Translations under genes and position numbers: made by a program
NCBI RefSeq assembly: GCF_033958435.1
Contig: NC_134137.1
Span: 246,248,501 to 246,312,500, forward strand
From: Carettochelys insculpta
Taxonomy: Eukaryota; Chordata; Testudines; Carettochelyidae
Direction: 5' to 3'
Length of the DNA stretch: 64,000 nt
The notes under the pieces: generated by a model
Seen by the model: only the letters and a program-made list of their open reading frames with translations
Told to the model about the DNA's origin: nothing
Database searches by the model: none
Part shown: in pieces, positions 21,290 to 32,594 of the stretch
How the letters are laid out: every line of letters begins with the position of its first letter
Numbering within the stretch: the stretch's first letter is position 1

Positions 21290-24200
21290 TCAAACTTGTT
21301 GCCTTTGGCCCTGCCCCGAGGATGCACGGCTCTGTTGGGAACGTCGCCTGGGAGTTCTGTACTGTTGGTGCTGTTGATGCCGCCCTTGCTCGTAGCCCCT
21401 TTGGTAGTGAGCACACTGGGGTTGATACGGGTATTGTCTTTGCTGAGGGTAATACTTTTTCTTCCTGTATGGAGGGGTATAAATCCCCAAGTTTCTGAGA
21501 GTAGCCCTTGAGTCCTTACTGGAACGAAGGACCGAACCAGTTGATTCAGCAAACAACTTGTGTGTGTCAAAGGGGAGATCAACGATCTTCGCCTGCAGAT
21601 CCCTTGGGATACCCGATGTCTGAAGCCAGGATTCCCTGCGCATGACCACTGCCGTAGCCGTTGAGCGTGCTGCCGCATCTGCTACATCCAGGGCAATCTG
21701 AACTCCTGTCCTCGAGGCTGCGTAGCCTTCCTGCACGATGGCCTTCCGCACCAGCTTCTTATCCTCTGGAAGCGAGTCCATGAGGGAAGTCAGCCTGGAG
21801 TAATTGTCAAAGTTATGGTTCGCTAGGTGTGCTGCATAATTTGCCACTCTCAACAGTAGGGTAGAGGAGGAGTAGACCTTTCTGCCGAATAACTCTAGCT
21901 TCTTGGCATCTTTGTCCATTCCCCATGTCTTGTACTGAGAAGTTCATCAATGATCTAGAAAATGAGGTAAGCAGTGAGGTGGCAAAGTTTGCAGATGACA
22001 CCAAGTTGTTCAGGACAGTCAAAAACAAAAGGGATTGTGAAGAACTACAAAAAGATCTCAGCAAACTGAGTGATTGGGCAGCAAAATGGCAAATGAAATT
22101 TAATGTGGGTAAGTGTAAGGTAATGCATGCTGGAAAAAATAACCCAAATTACACGTACTACATGATGGGGTCAAATTTAGCTACGACAGATCAGGAAAGG
22201 GATCTTGGAGTTATAGTGGATAGTTCTCTGAAGACATCCACGCAGTGTGCAGCGGCAGTTAGTAAACCAAATAGGATGTTAGGAATTATTAAAAAAGGGA
22301 TCGATAATAAGACAAAAGATATCATACTTCCCCTATATAAAACTATGGTACGCCCACATCTTGAGTACTGCGTGCAGATGTGGTCTCCTCACCTCAAAAA
22401 AGATATATTGGCATTAGAAAAGGTTCAGAAAAGGGCGACTAAGATGATTAGGGGCTTGGAACGGGTCCCATATGGGGAGAGGCTAGAGAGACTGGGACTT
22501 TTCAGTTTGGAAAAGAGGCGATTGAGGGGCGATATGATAGAGGTATATAAAATCATGAATGGTGTGGAGAAAGTGAATATAGAAAAATTATTTACCTTTT
22601 CCCATAATACAAGAACTAGGGGACACCAAATGAAATTGATGGGTAGTAGGTTCAAAACTAATAAAAGGAAATTTTTCTTCACACAGCGCATAGTCAACGT
22701 GTGGAACTCCTTGCCCGAGGAGGCTGTGAAGGCCAGGACTCTATTAGGGTTTAAAAAAGAGCTTGATAAATTTTTGCAGGTTAGGTCCATAAATGGCTAT
22801 TAGCCAGGGATAAAGTATGGTGCCCTAGCCTTCAGAACAAGGGCAGGAGATGGATGGCAGGAGATAAATCACTTGATCATTGTCTTCTGTTCTCCTTCTC
22901 TGGGGCACCTGGCATTGGCCACCGTCGGCAGATGGGATGCTGGGCTGGATGGACCTTTGGTCTGACCCAGTATGGCCATTTTTATGTTCTTAAGTTTTCG
23001 ACCTCTGTTGAGACGATTCTACCACCAGAGAATTTGGTTGTGGGTGACTGAACAGGAACTCCATACCCTTCGCCGGGACGAAGTATTTCTTATCCGCTCT
23101 CCTGTTTATAGGCGGAGCGGACGCAGGGGTCTGCCATATCGTGGTAGCGGACTCCATAATTGCTTCGCCGAGCAGAATAGCTATTTTGGAAGAGGCTGGA
23201 GGTCTCAGGTTTTTGAGGAGCTTAGGGTGCTTCTCCTGCACCGCTGCTGTTTGGATGCCTTGCGTAAAGGCCATCCTTCTAAACAGCTCTTGGAACTGTT
23301 TGAGATCATCCGGGGGGTGGACGTCCTCTGGTGCCGTAGCCTCGTTGGGGGAGGATAGAGAGCAACCACTAGGGTAAGCCTCTCTGGATCCCTCTGGGTC
23401 CTGTTGACGGTGACACATCTTCTCTCTGGAGGCTTGCGAGGGGAAATCTCGGGGTTCCAGAAGCAACTCCCCCTGAGATATTTGCGTTTCCGTCCCCGTC
23501 CGCGATTGCCCTCGGGGATAGTGAACCTTCTGAGGGGACCTGTCCCTGGGGGTATGCCTATGGTGTCTATGCCCCGCATGATAGGGGCGACCATGGCAAC
23601 ACGGGCACGGTTCCCGGGGTGGAAACCTGGACCACTCTCGAGGCGCATACCCCCGATGTCTGGGGGAGCGAGATCGTCTGGGTGATTGAGACAATGGTGA
23701 GACTGATTTGTGATAGTACTCTAGGGGGTCAAATCCCAGAAAAGGCGAGGGTGGCCCGAGCCATGGTAAGGTTGGCTGGAGGAACGGGGAGGGAGGCTCA
23801 GGGTAGACTGGGGGAGACCCCTGCCTCCTTGTTGGAGTTTGCAGCATAACGGGAGGGCTTAGAGAGAGCAGCCCTGCAGCCCTGTCTGGAGAAGGGCTGC
23901 GGTGCCGGGTTTTCTCTGCTGCCTTTCCCCTCCCCTGTGGGGCTGACACCGCCCCTTTCCGCGCTGGGGATCTTGGCCCCGCTGTTGGCGCCGCGCTCAG
24001 CATGCTTCGCTGCGGTGCCGCGCGGGTGGTCTCCCCCGGCGCCTGCAGGCCGCGTGCCTGCGAGCTCTGCACCGTAGGTGCCCCGGGGGTCTGTGCCGCT
24101 AGCTGCGGTGCCGCCGGTTCCGGCGCTTGCCTGGCCGCCGCTCTGCCCGCAGTGCGGGCCGGCTGTTTGATTATCGAAGGCTCAGCCTCTGCCACGTGCG

Positions 24201-24606
24201 TGTCCATGCCGCCACCGCTCGTCTGTGATTGCGGCTGGGGACTATGTGCTGCACCCGTCCCGCTCGCTGTGGCTGCCGGCAGGGATCAGGTTGGTGAGAG
24301 CTTCCTCCGTTTTTGCACTGATGGGGTGAGGGAAGCCGCCTTCCTTTTATGGGGCCGCTCCGGCACGTCTGGCTGGAGGGCCTTGTCAAAGAGCAGCATT
24401 TTTAGCCACATTTCTCTGTCCCTCCTTGCTCTAGCTGTGAGCTTTGCGCAGGAGCATTTTTGGGTGACGTGAGATTCCCCCAGGCACCTAATACACTGAC
24501 TGTGCCCATCGGAGGCCGGCATAGCTTCGCGGCATGACTCACACTTCTTGAATCCTGAAGAGGACATTGCGGTGAGTCTTTGAGCTGTTAATAGGGTACT
24601 TAGCAC
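21290..24606 (-). pseudogene. DIRS gag-like ORF1, stop plus CR1 insertion
   Basis: The N-terminus (24606-24286) has Cys/His residues in KKCESCREAMPASDGHSQCI and CLGESHVTQKC, resembling the zinc-binding start of DIRS gag. A TGA at 24288-24286 interrupts it, and the same frame resumes through a long basic, proline- and arginine-rich stretch to about 22996. There a CR1 insertion (21925-22994) cuts the gene. The C-terminal half resumes at 21919 with [15 protein letters not shown] and ends at 21290 in a Q/R/Y-rich tail typical of nucleic-acid-binding capsid proteins. The first ATG of the open stretch is 24606; the ATG 13 codons later (MSSSG) is an equally likely start. Confidence 0.85.
21925..22994 (+). 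mobile_element. 5'-truncated CR1 LINE inserted in DIRS gag
   Basis: A 292-codon open frame (21925-22803) encodes the C-terminal half of CR1 reverse transcriptase. It begins at an [20 protein letters not shown] segment with an intact FADD box, followed by [13 protein letters not shown], a [13 protein letters not shown] segment and [16 protein letters not shown]. The 3' UTR ends with GGTCTGACCCAGTATGGCCA and TTTTTATGTTCTTAAG, a standard CR1 tail. The insert lies antisense to the DIRS element. The uninterrupted frame suggests a recent insertion. Confidence 0.93.
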
Positions 24607-24848
24607 CTCCTCTGTGCTTGTTCCCCTCTCAGACCCAGCCTGCCGCAGCAGGAGGCCTAATGGCCTTACGTCCCCGGGCCTCCGCTGCTCCTCTTGTTAC
24701 TAAGGCTTTTATATACTTTTTTTTTTTTTTTTTGCAAAAAGAAAAATAACAAGCTAACTTAAGACTGAAAGACTGAAAAGAAACTCTAAAAACACTTAAA
24801 ACATTAAATACACTGACTCTGGCCGCAGCCTGAGCGGATTCCGTCTGC

Positions 24849-25030
24849 AGCCGATGGCGGTTAAGAAGGAACTGGCAGGGACCGGATTGCGCACGTGGCC
24901 GGGAGCGCGCAAGGGAGCGGCGCGCACCGGCGCATGCGTGGTCCGGCAGAAACTGCTGGAAAGATCCGATCTGCGGCACCGGGGCAAGCCCGACACCTAT
25001 CGTGGAGCACTCACGGGGACACTCGAGGAA
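24849..25030. repeat. DIRS inverted terminal repeat, genomic right (5' end of coding strand)
   Basis: Reverse-complement partner of 17944-18125. It ends near TCGAGGAAGAAA, which the second half of the internal complementary region copies in inverted sense. Confidence 0.9.
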
Positions 25031-25304
25031 GAAAGTATTTTCTGGAGTAGACTATTATTTAGTTAGTGAAGTGTTGACTATTCAGTTCTAGTTTTTGGAC
25101 TCACTAAGGGTACGTCTGCACAGCAAAGTTCTTTCCAAAATAACTTTGCTAGTGTCTACACAACACAATTACTATTTTGAACTAATTTTGAAATAGTGTT
25201 TGGTTTATTTCAAACTAGGTAAACCTCATGAGGAATAGCGCCTATTTTGAAATAAACCATAGTGCGTCCAATGGCTCTATTGTGTGTAGATGCTCTGTCT
25301 CTTG

Positions 25305-25797
25305 GACTGTGGCTACACTAGCCCCCACCTTTCGAAAGGGGGATGCTAATGAGCCACTTTGGCAGATGCTAATGAGGCACTGCCATTAGCATAACAGCAG
25401 CCGCACGCATTTTGAAAGTGCCGCTTTTGAACTGCACACTGCCGGTGTAGACGGGGGCCCTTCGAAAGGTTTTGGGAAGAAGGGGCTTTTGAAATCCGGG
25501 GGGGTCCTTTCAAAAGATAGGTTAGATAGATGTCTATCAGGGATGGTTTAGGGCAGGGGGCTGGACTCGATGTCCTCTCGAGATCCCTTCCAGTCCTAGT
25601 ATTCTATGATTCTATGAAAAGGCCCCCGTCTACACCAGTGGTGTGTGTTTGGAAAGCATCACTTTTGAAACTCACACGGCTGCCATTATGCTAATGAGGT
25701 GTGGCACATTCATGGTAGTGCCTCATTAACATCTGCCGAAGTGGCTCAGTAGCACCCCCCTTCCAAAGTGTGGAGGGGGGCTAATGTAGCCACAGCC
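25305..25797. mobile_element. Inner palindromic MITE with TTG duplications
   Basis: The left terminus (about ACTGTGGCTACACTAGCCCC) mirrors the right terminus (GGGGCTAATGTAGCCACAGC). The arms repeat ATGCTAATGAG- and TTCGAAAGG-type words in inverted order. TTG flanks both sides (25302-25304, 25798-25800), consistent with a 3-bp Harbinger-like duplication. The same family appears at 48617-49060. Confidence 0.75.
25521..25617 (+). mobile_element. CR1 3' tail inserted in the inner MITE
   Basis: About 97 bp ending with the classic CR1 end TTCCAGTCCTAGTATTCTAT and a repeated ATTCTATGA motif. It is preceded by GGGGGCTGGACTCGATG. It is an extremely 5'-truncated insertion near the centre of the MITE. 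Confidence 0.85.
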
Positions 25798-25961
25798 TTG
25801 CAGAACAGCTTATTTCTAACTAACACAGCTGCACAGACATACTTCGGGGGTGCTGAACATTGTTCTGAATCCCCAGTTAAGTATTGGTTGGTAATCTCTC
25901 TCATTCTCATTTTCCCCCTTGTGACATATGGGGATTCAGTTTAGAATGTTTCTTTCCCCCG

Positions 25962-25963
<2 letters not shown>

Positions 25964-26006
<43 letters not shown>
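25964..26006. repeat. (AC)n microsatellite
   Basis: An uninterrupted CA run of about 43 bp, probably polymorphic. Confidence 0.95.
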
Positions 26007-26007
<1 letters not shown>

Positions 26008-27006
26008 CATACAGAAACAGAAAAGATGATAGCAAAAAAACGAAAGCACCTTAAAACGTTTGTGATAATTGTTCAAGGTTCCTGCACTGTCCCTCTTCCT
26101 CTGCCCCAGCAGTGGCAATCACCAGATGAACTAAAATTTTTCCTTCCTTCCTTCCTACAATGTGTTCTTAAAAACCCAATAGAGACAATTGAAAATTATG
26201 CCACTCATTAGCCAAGGTCAACATTGTGCTCTGCTCTGTAGCTCAGTCATGGTGTTCTGTGATTATAAAGACAACAGAGTGGAGCAACAGGCGTTTACAG
26301 GAGCTTGCAGGATGTATGCCAAAGGGCAATGCCGGAGCCTGACATGCGTTGTGATTATTTGTGTGTGTGGAAACCTGGAACCTCCTTCAGGCATTACAGT
26401 TGTATTCAACAGATCAATATAAGATGAAGGCACTTTGATTTTTATTTTCTTTCATTGCATTTAAATCTTTAATGATGGTTTCTTTCAGAATAGCAACAGT
26501 GATGTTACCTCTCTCCACTTAAACCAAGGAAGTGCTAATAGTTTCTGTGTAGCCAATATCTGTGTCTGTATCACAGGCTTGGTGAATGAACAGAAAATAT
26601 GTCCTGCTTTGTATTGGTATTCTTGTGTACTGTGTGTGGGTATTGTTTGACATTGCTGGATTTACAAATATGATAATTTAGTGAAAATAACAGGTTTTTA
26701 TGTCCCACAACGCTCACTGCCCACTTTATCTGAACACAAACAACCTACTTTAGCAAGCTATTTAACAGCATGTTTACCTTTAAACATTTGAGTGATACCC
26801 CTGACTTTGAGATAAGGCCTCAATTCTGAATAAATTAGTGTTCAAAACAAAACATTCTGGAAGAGGACAACTCTCCAATGCAATTAAATACATGAGGCTA
26901 ATTATCAACTTCACTGCATTCATTCTATACCTTCAACAGGTCAAAAAACAACTTTGGAGTTATTTTAGATCAAAGATATATGCAGTATTTGGCTCCTGAA
27001 CAATCT
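26007..27006. other. Intron sequence, no recognised element
   Basis: AT-rich intronic DNA with a short (TTCC)n run at about 26141-26156. No exon-like frame was recognised. Confidence 0.4.
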
Positions 27007-27373
27007 GGCCTATATACCATAAGATATTATTTTGAAATAACACAGCTACACACAAAATGCATTTTGAAGTACCACCCAGATATTTCATAACAGATTTCCG
27101 GACACGCTTAGTGCTATTTTGAAATTGAGCCATTGGGCACTATTAGGGCTTGTTATGAAATAGTGCTATTCCATGACTTAATAGCACCTATTTTGAAACA
27201 TCTATTTTGAAATAGGCATTATTCCTCCGCAGCAAGGGTCACCAAATTCATAATAATGCACCCATTATTTCAAATTTATTTCAAAATAGAGCGTGAGTAG
27301 TGTAGATACTAGCAAAGTTATTTCAGAATAACAGCTGTAATTTCGAAATAACTCTGTAATGTAGATGTAGCCA
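27007..27373. mobile_element. MITE, TATTTCGAAATA-type family
   Basis: The left end GGCCTATATACCATAAGATA and the reverse complement of the right end GGCTACATCTACATTACAGA form imperfect inverted repeats. Each is followed by TTATTTTGAAATAA-like sequence, and the interior is full of ATTTTGAAAT words. It is related to 34185-34560. Confidence 0.65.
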
Positions 27374-27650
27374 TGGTGACAGTGTATTTTGTGTCATGTA
27401 GGCACACATCAATACGAAGTCCCTGCTCCCTGGATATTACAGTATGCCTAAATACGGTAGGTATTTTTAAAGGGATATGGTCATTCTTTTTAGTCCCTCT
27501 AAGGGAGTAAGGGCATCTTGTGATTCTAAGGGCATCTCGTGAAGTATCTCTGGATGATTTTTAAATGTATTTATTAACGCTATTTACTATTTGCACTACA
27601 TTAGTGTTTCTGCTCCAAATCAAGGTCAGGGCCCCTTCTACTAGAAAGTA

Positions 27651-27920
27651 CTGATTGAACCTCTCTAGTCCAGCACATTTAGGACTTGACAAGTGCCAAG
27701 TGACAGAAGGTCAGTCTTTGCTAGCAGCATTGTCAGCACTTCCACTGTTTACTGGGCTCTTAGAAGGCATTTAGGGGTAAATTACAGCTAAACAACACCA
27801 CAAAACACTGACAGCCAGGACTGGTGGCTGGAAACAAACTGTATGGGACCATCAGAAACTTGGCCACACCCTGATAAGTGGTCATCCAGCTAACTAAAAT
27901 CACGCCAGATTACTGTTGTT
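27651..27920. mobile_element. Dispersed MITE family A, copy 2
   Basis: Begins TTGAACCTCTCTAGTCCAGC and shares its interior with 9868-10152 and 60165-60452. The left end matches the reverse complement of the right end of copy 3 (TACAGGTTGACCCTCTCTAA). Confidence 0.7.
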
Positions 27921-29088
27921 TTCAACACATATATAAGAGTTTAAGTTTCAGTACGGTCCTCTTCTTTCAACTGATGGGAAACTGCAGCTAATAGAAGTAA
28001 AGGCTCTGATTCAGCATTGCCCTTTAACCATGTGTTTAAATTTTAGCATCTGCTTCTGTCCTTCTGAAGCGATTTAAAACTGAACACGTGCTTAAGAGTG
28101 CTGCCTGAATCACGGACCGAATGCAAAGTCTGTGTGCGAGACTGGAACTGAGTGATATTTCCTGAGTCTCAAACTAGTGCTCTGACCATTCCCCACTCCC
28201 ACTCCCTCAGAGACGCAGTATGGGGTTATTTTAAAATGTGGATGGTGGAGGAGAGAGGGGCCAAAGAGATTGACTGGGCCCCCTTAAAAACAGTTACCAT
28301 GTGTAGGACCTGGTCCCAGTTATGACTCATGCAGATAAATCCTTGCACCTTCGTGGAGCCCCTCTGAATGTTACCTACAGGACTGGGACATTAGACAGAT
28401 TACAGATTCCTTGGGCCAGAAGCCTATTTTGTATTCTTTTCCAACTACAGAACACAGAGTACAGGACTGACTTAAAGTGCGTAGGCAGCACCAATGCAAA
28501 CTGTAAAAAACAAGGAAACAAAAGAAGTTATTCAATATCCTGATCCAGTCATCAGTTCCTCTCTCAGCTGAGCCTCAGCACCTTACTTTCCATTGTCCAC
28601 ATTTTGATTTCTAGGAAAGTTACTTTGGTGAAATAATAGTATAATTTGTAAAGATTTCCACTCCCTCAACTCCGCCCCCCCCCCCAAAAAAAAAGACTTT
28701 CCATCTACGCAGACAGACACATAAAATGAAGGCAGCCAGTGGTTAAGGACAGAGTATAAGCAAAAGTGCCACCAATACATTTTTAACACTCTTTAAACTG
28801 TCTATTTCTGTAAAATACATGGCATATACAAAATGCCTAAGAGTGTGATATGGTATAAAAGTTTTACTGGCACTCATTTGGAATGCCCTGTATAACTCAT
28901 TTCTTCCTGTGATCCTCATGAATAATATGGTGATCCTTAACTCATGGCAATAAAACCTTTATATAACTATATATCATGGGCTGTTCTCTCAAAAGATTCA
29001 AATCTCTCCTTTCTCCCTCCCTACCCCAGTTCTACCAGAGATTCTTCATGAAGATCACATCCTATTTTCAAGGCGCTTAAACAGGTTA
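27921..29088. other. Intron sequence, no recognised element
   Basis: Holds a C8-10 plus A-run tract near 28675-28695. Otherwise no repeat or exon was recognised. Confidence 0.4.
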
Positions 29089-29592
29089 GCTGTGTCTGCA
29101 CGTGCACAAAAATTCAAAATAAGTGGCCCTTTTTCAAAAGAGTGGGAGGAGCGTCCACACGTGTAAACCCATCTTTTGAAACAAAAATCGAAAGAACGGG
29201 GCGCAGACTTCGAAATCTGAACCCCGATCCCGTATCAGGAAGATCACTCCCTTTCGAAATACTAAATTGAAAGAGTACATGCGTTGATGCTCCACAGTCC
29301 ACTTTTTCGAAATACGGGTCTGCCACGGTGCCCATCAGCTGGAGCGCGGGGACACCCCAGCTGACAGCAGCGGGGCTCTATGCTCCGTGTTCGGCTGCTT
29401 TAAAGCCGCACACACACACAGGAAACCCGTGGCAGGAAGCTCAGAGCGTGCTAGGAGCAGCCTCCCCACATGCTCCAGCTGCATGCTCCAGCGACACAGC
29501 ATGGCCAGCAGCCAGCCCCCTGTGAGCCCCATGGCCCCCTCCGAGCCCCCACAGGGCTCTCGGGGGAGAAAAAATAAAGGGCCCCCTCCTGG

Positions 29593-29940
29593 ATGGGGCA
29601 GGAGTTGTGGGACCTCCTCCGCCTGTGGAAAGACGAAGAGGTCCTGCACCACATGGGGGTCAAGCGGCGCAATGCCGCTGCCATTGTCTGCCTGGCGCAG
29701 GGTCTCCACACCAGGGGCCACCCGGAGCGTACCGCAGAGCAGGTACACTCCAAGGTTAAGGAGCTGCGCCAGGGCTATGCCCAGGGCAGGGACCAGGCCG
29801 AACACTCTGGGGCAGCTTCACTGACGTGCCCCTTCTTCGGGGAGCTCCAGGGCATCCTGGGGCCCCACGAGAGCTCCCAACCCCCGGTGTTCCTGGACAC
29901 CTCCGTCGAGGAGCTGCAGCTGGAGGAGGAGGAGGAGTAG
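29593..29940 (+). pseudogene. Harbinger Myb/SANT-like DNA-binding protein
   Basis: An open frame of 115 codons reads GQELWDLLRLWKDEEVLHHM, then RRNAAAIVCLAQGLHTRGHP and VHSKVKELRQGYAQGRD. It has the same three-helix pattern as the minus-strand protein of element 1 (the VKELRQ.Y motif is shared). It ends in an acidic ELQLEEEEE tail. Clear start context and the usual N-terminal lead are missing or frameshifted, and the protein is shorter than typical family members, so I treat it as a fragment although the visible frame is open. Confidence 0.75.
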
Positions 29941-31246
29941 CCCGGACCGGGGACCCAGGAGGGCGAGGGGACCATGGAGTGGTCAAGTGAGGAGGGGACC
30001 TCACCATAGTCATCCCCTCCCGCTCCTCCAGCCAGGTGACCGGGAGCCGGACATCCCCCGACGTCACTGAGGGACCCTCCAGTACGTACAGGGAGGGGCA
30101 CAGACCTGCTCCACAGGGTGGGGGGGTGACACAATCAGTAGTCACCTGCACGCAGGACTGGTGGTCATGGGCCACACACAGGCCACCCCCAACATGGGAT
30201 GTGGCACCCCACGGTGGTGCACCAGCGATGCCCAGCACCTGCCCTCAGTGGACAGCACCGCAAGCCGCACAGGGGTGGCAGCCGGTCAGTGCCGGACAGC
30301 GCCTGGGGCCCACACATTGCAGGCTGGGAAGGGCCACCTGCAGGAGAGACCCTTGGATGCACCCCCAGACCAGGAGGCCCAAATCATGGGGGGCAGGTCG
30401 GTGTCCCTTGGGGGGGCGCGGGCCCCATGGGGGGGGTGCGGATGGGTGGGCCACAGCCTGGTCCCCTCCATCCAGGGCACATTACTAATATGCTCTTCTT
30501 CTCTCCACAGAGCCACACCATCCGTGGGCTGGGAGAGCCCTGCGCCGTCCTTCGTCCCTGAGAGCCCGCACGCAGCCCTTGGAGGTGTCCGGATGCCACC
30601 CCATGCAGCGCGCCTTCGGGGCCATGGCTGGAGGGCTCCCCCGCCGGGCTGAGGACGACCCAGCCAGCCAGCCAGCGCCAGGCCAAGGTGGCCGAGCAAC
30701 ACCTGAGGCTTGCCCTGGCTGACATGGACAGGAGGACAGCCTGAGATAGGCAGCTGTCCAACCTGGAGGGAAGTTGCCATGCCGTCCAGGACCACATAGC
30801 CACTGTTGCCCGCCTCCTGGCCCCGCCCCCGGCAGCTCCCCCGACAGTCCTGCCCCCCCGTCCCCACTGAGCCTGCACCCTCCGCCCCCCCCAGGCCCAT
30901 TTGCCGGCAATACCTGCTGGTGCTACCTGCACCCTACCCTCCCCGCCGGGGACCCTGCACCCAGGGAGACAGGGGCTCCAGGTGCTGACGGGGCTCGTGG
31001 CCCACCACCCATGCCCCAGAATAAGTGCCTCGCCCCCCTCCAAGTTAGGTTACCCCCTCCGAGTTAGGTTCCCCCCTGTACATAGTTACCAACAAAAATA
31101 GTTATATAAATGTTTCTTTTTTTTTCACCACTCCTTGCTGTGCTCCTCAGGGGGATGGTGAGTGGTGGATGTGTGGGTGCAGTGCTGGTGGGGGTTGCAG
31201 GGACGGTGGATGGCAGATGTGCGTGGGATACGGGTGTGCATGCGGG

Positions 31247-32594
31247 TCAGAGGCAGCTGTTGGCAAAGGCCTGCCTGAGGGCCTCCCGGATGTGGTGGCC
31301 GTCCCGGTGGGCCTGGCGGATGGGGGCAGCGTCCAGCTGCGCACAGACGGCACCAGCCGGAGGGCCCCCCGGGGACACAGGTGTCCCCCTTTCCCTCCAC
31401 CATGTTGTGAAGGACACAACAGGCGCCCACCACCTGGGGCATGTTGAGGACCCCGACCTCCAGCCGCACGAGGAGCACCTCCACTGCCCCTTTAGGCGCC
31501 CGAAGGCCCGCTCCACCACGTTGCGGGCGTGGTTGAGGTGCTCATTGAATGCCTCCCGGCTGGGGTCAAGGTGTCCCATGTACGGCCTCATGAGCCATGG
31601 CTGCAGGGGGTACGCCACATCTGCCACAGTGCAGAGCGGCATGGTGATGTCCTCAGCCACCAGGATCTCCTGCTGGGGGACGAAGGTGCCGGCCCCCAGG
31701 CACAGGCAGAAGCCGGAGTTCCGGAAGACTCGAGCATCATGGGTGCGGCCAGCCCAGCCCACGTAGAGGTCGGTGAATTGGCCCCTCGCGTGCGCCCGGG
31801 CCTGGAGCACCACCGAATGGTAGCCGTTCCGGTTGATGTACTGGCTGGCGCTGTGTGGAAGGGCGTGGATGGGGATGTGCGTGTGCCATCCAAAGTGCCG
31901 ATGCAGTTCGGAAAGCCCAGGTCCTGGAAGCTGGCAATGGTGTTGTCCAGATCCCCCAGGTGGATGACCTTATGGAGCAGCATCACATTGATGGCCCTGA
32001 CGATCTGAGGAGGGGGAAGGGGGACACATGCTCTAGTGTGGGTGTGACAGCCGTCTTCCCCCGCCTCGGGCCCATCCAGCCCCCGCCCCGTCCTGTCCAA
32101 CCCCCTGCCCCACTCCCATCCGGCCCCCGCCCTGTCCAGCCCTCTGTCCCCCACCCTTCCAGCCCGTGCCTCATCTGGCTACTTACAGTGGAGGGTTCCC
32201 TTTGCCCCAGCCCCCTTGCCCACCCGGCCCCACCTTACCGCCATAAAGTACAGCCCCAACGGAGGCCTTGCACACCCTGAACTGTTGTCCCACGGAGCAG
32301 TGGGAGTCTGGGGTGGCCAGCTTCCATACGGCAATCGCAACCCGTTTCTCCAGGGTGAGGGCTGGCTGCATGCAGGTGTCGTGGTGCCGGAGTGCGGGGG
32401 CAAGCCAGAGGCAGATCTCGTCGAAAGTCTGCCTCGACATGCAGAAGTTCCACAGCCACCTTTCCTTGCCTCACTCCTCTAGCACCACGCGCTTCTACTA
32501 GTTGGTGCTGCTGGGGTGGGTCCAGAGGCATCAGGGCACCTGGGGGGCACCCAGCCACCCAATGAGAGCTGGTGCAGCTGCAGTGATGGTGCAC
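31247..32594 (-). pseudogene. PIF/Harbinger transposase (HARBI1-like), frameshifted
   Basis: From the right, 32440-32183 carries SRQTFDEICLWLAPALRHHD and a VAIAVWKLATPDSHCSVGQQ segment, the N-terminal part. 32154-31588 carries NVMLLHKVIHLGDLDNTIAS and GTLDGT with the first catalytic aspartate. 31813-31247 carries GQFTDLYVGWAGRTHDARVF with the second aspartate, and ARNVVERAFGRLKGQWRCS with the glutamate. All three DDE positions are therefore present but lie in different frames, with breaks near 32183 and near 31810-31870. A GT-rich piece between 32154 and 32183 might be an intron. The enzyme would excise and insert the element with 3-bp duplications. Confidence 0.82.

Larger units (their letters stand above)
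17926..25034 (-). mobile_element. DIRS-type tyrosine-recombinase retrotransposon
   Basis: The element is coded on the minus strand in the order gag, RT/RNase H, tyrosine recombinase. It is bounded by inverted terminal repeats of about 180 bp (17944-18125 and 24849-25030). It also carries an internal complementary region (about 18171-18290) whose two halves match the outer edges of both ends. That layout, with no LTRs and no integrase or protease, is the hallmark of the DIRS1 group, which is thought to integrate a circular DNA by the recombinase. Gag carries a stop and a CR1 insertion, pol has four in-frame stops, and the recombinase frame is open. The 3-kb pol-YR core is well preserved, so the copy is relatively young. 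Coding orientation matches the host gene. Confidence 0.92.
25105..25845. mobile_element. Outer MITE, split by a second MITE
   Basis: The left end reads AAGGGTACGTCTGCACAGCA and the right end, reverse-complemented, CCGAAGTATGTCTGTGCAGC. Both lead into TAACTTTGCT/TTAGAAATAA-type sequence of the family also seen at 27007 and 34185. The two halves are separated by the inner MITE at 25305-25797. Confidence 0.65.

Noticed and set aside
25964..26006. Regular short repeat considered as an array
   Set aside because: It is a plain dinucleotide microsatellite without spacers, so not a CRISPR-like array.
30286..31101. Several overlapping proline- and glycine-rich open frames on both strands
   Set aside because: They lie in the GC-rich interior of Harbinger element 2, where stop codons are rare by composition. 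None shows a family motif.
31110..32280. Long plus-strand open frames
   Set aside because: They are antisense shadows of the minus-strand Harbinger transposase, which carries the DDE motifs.
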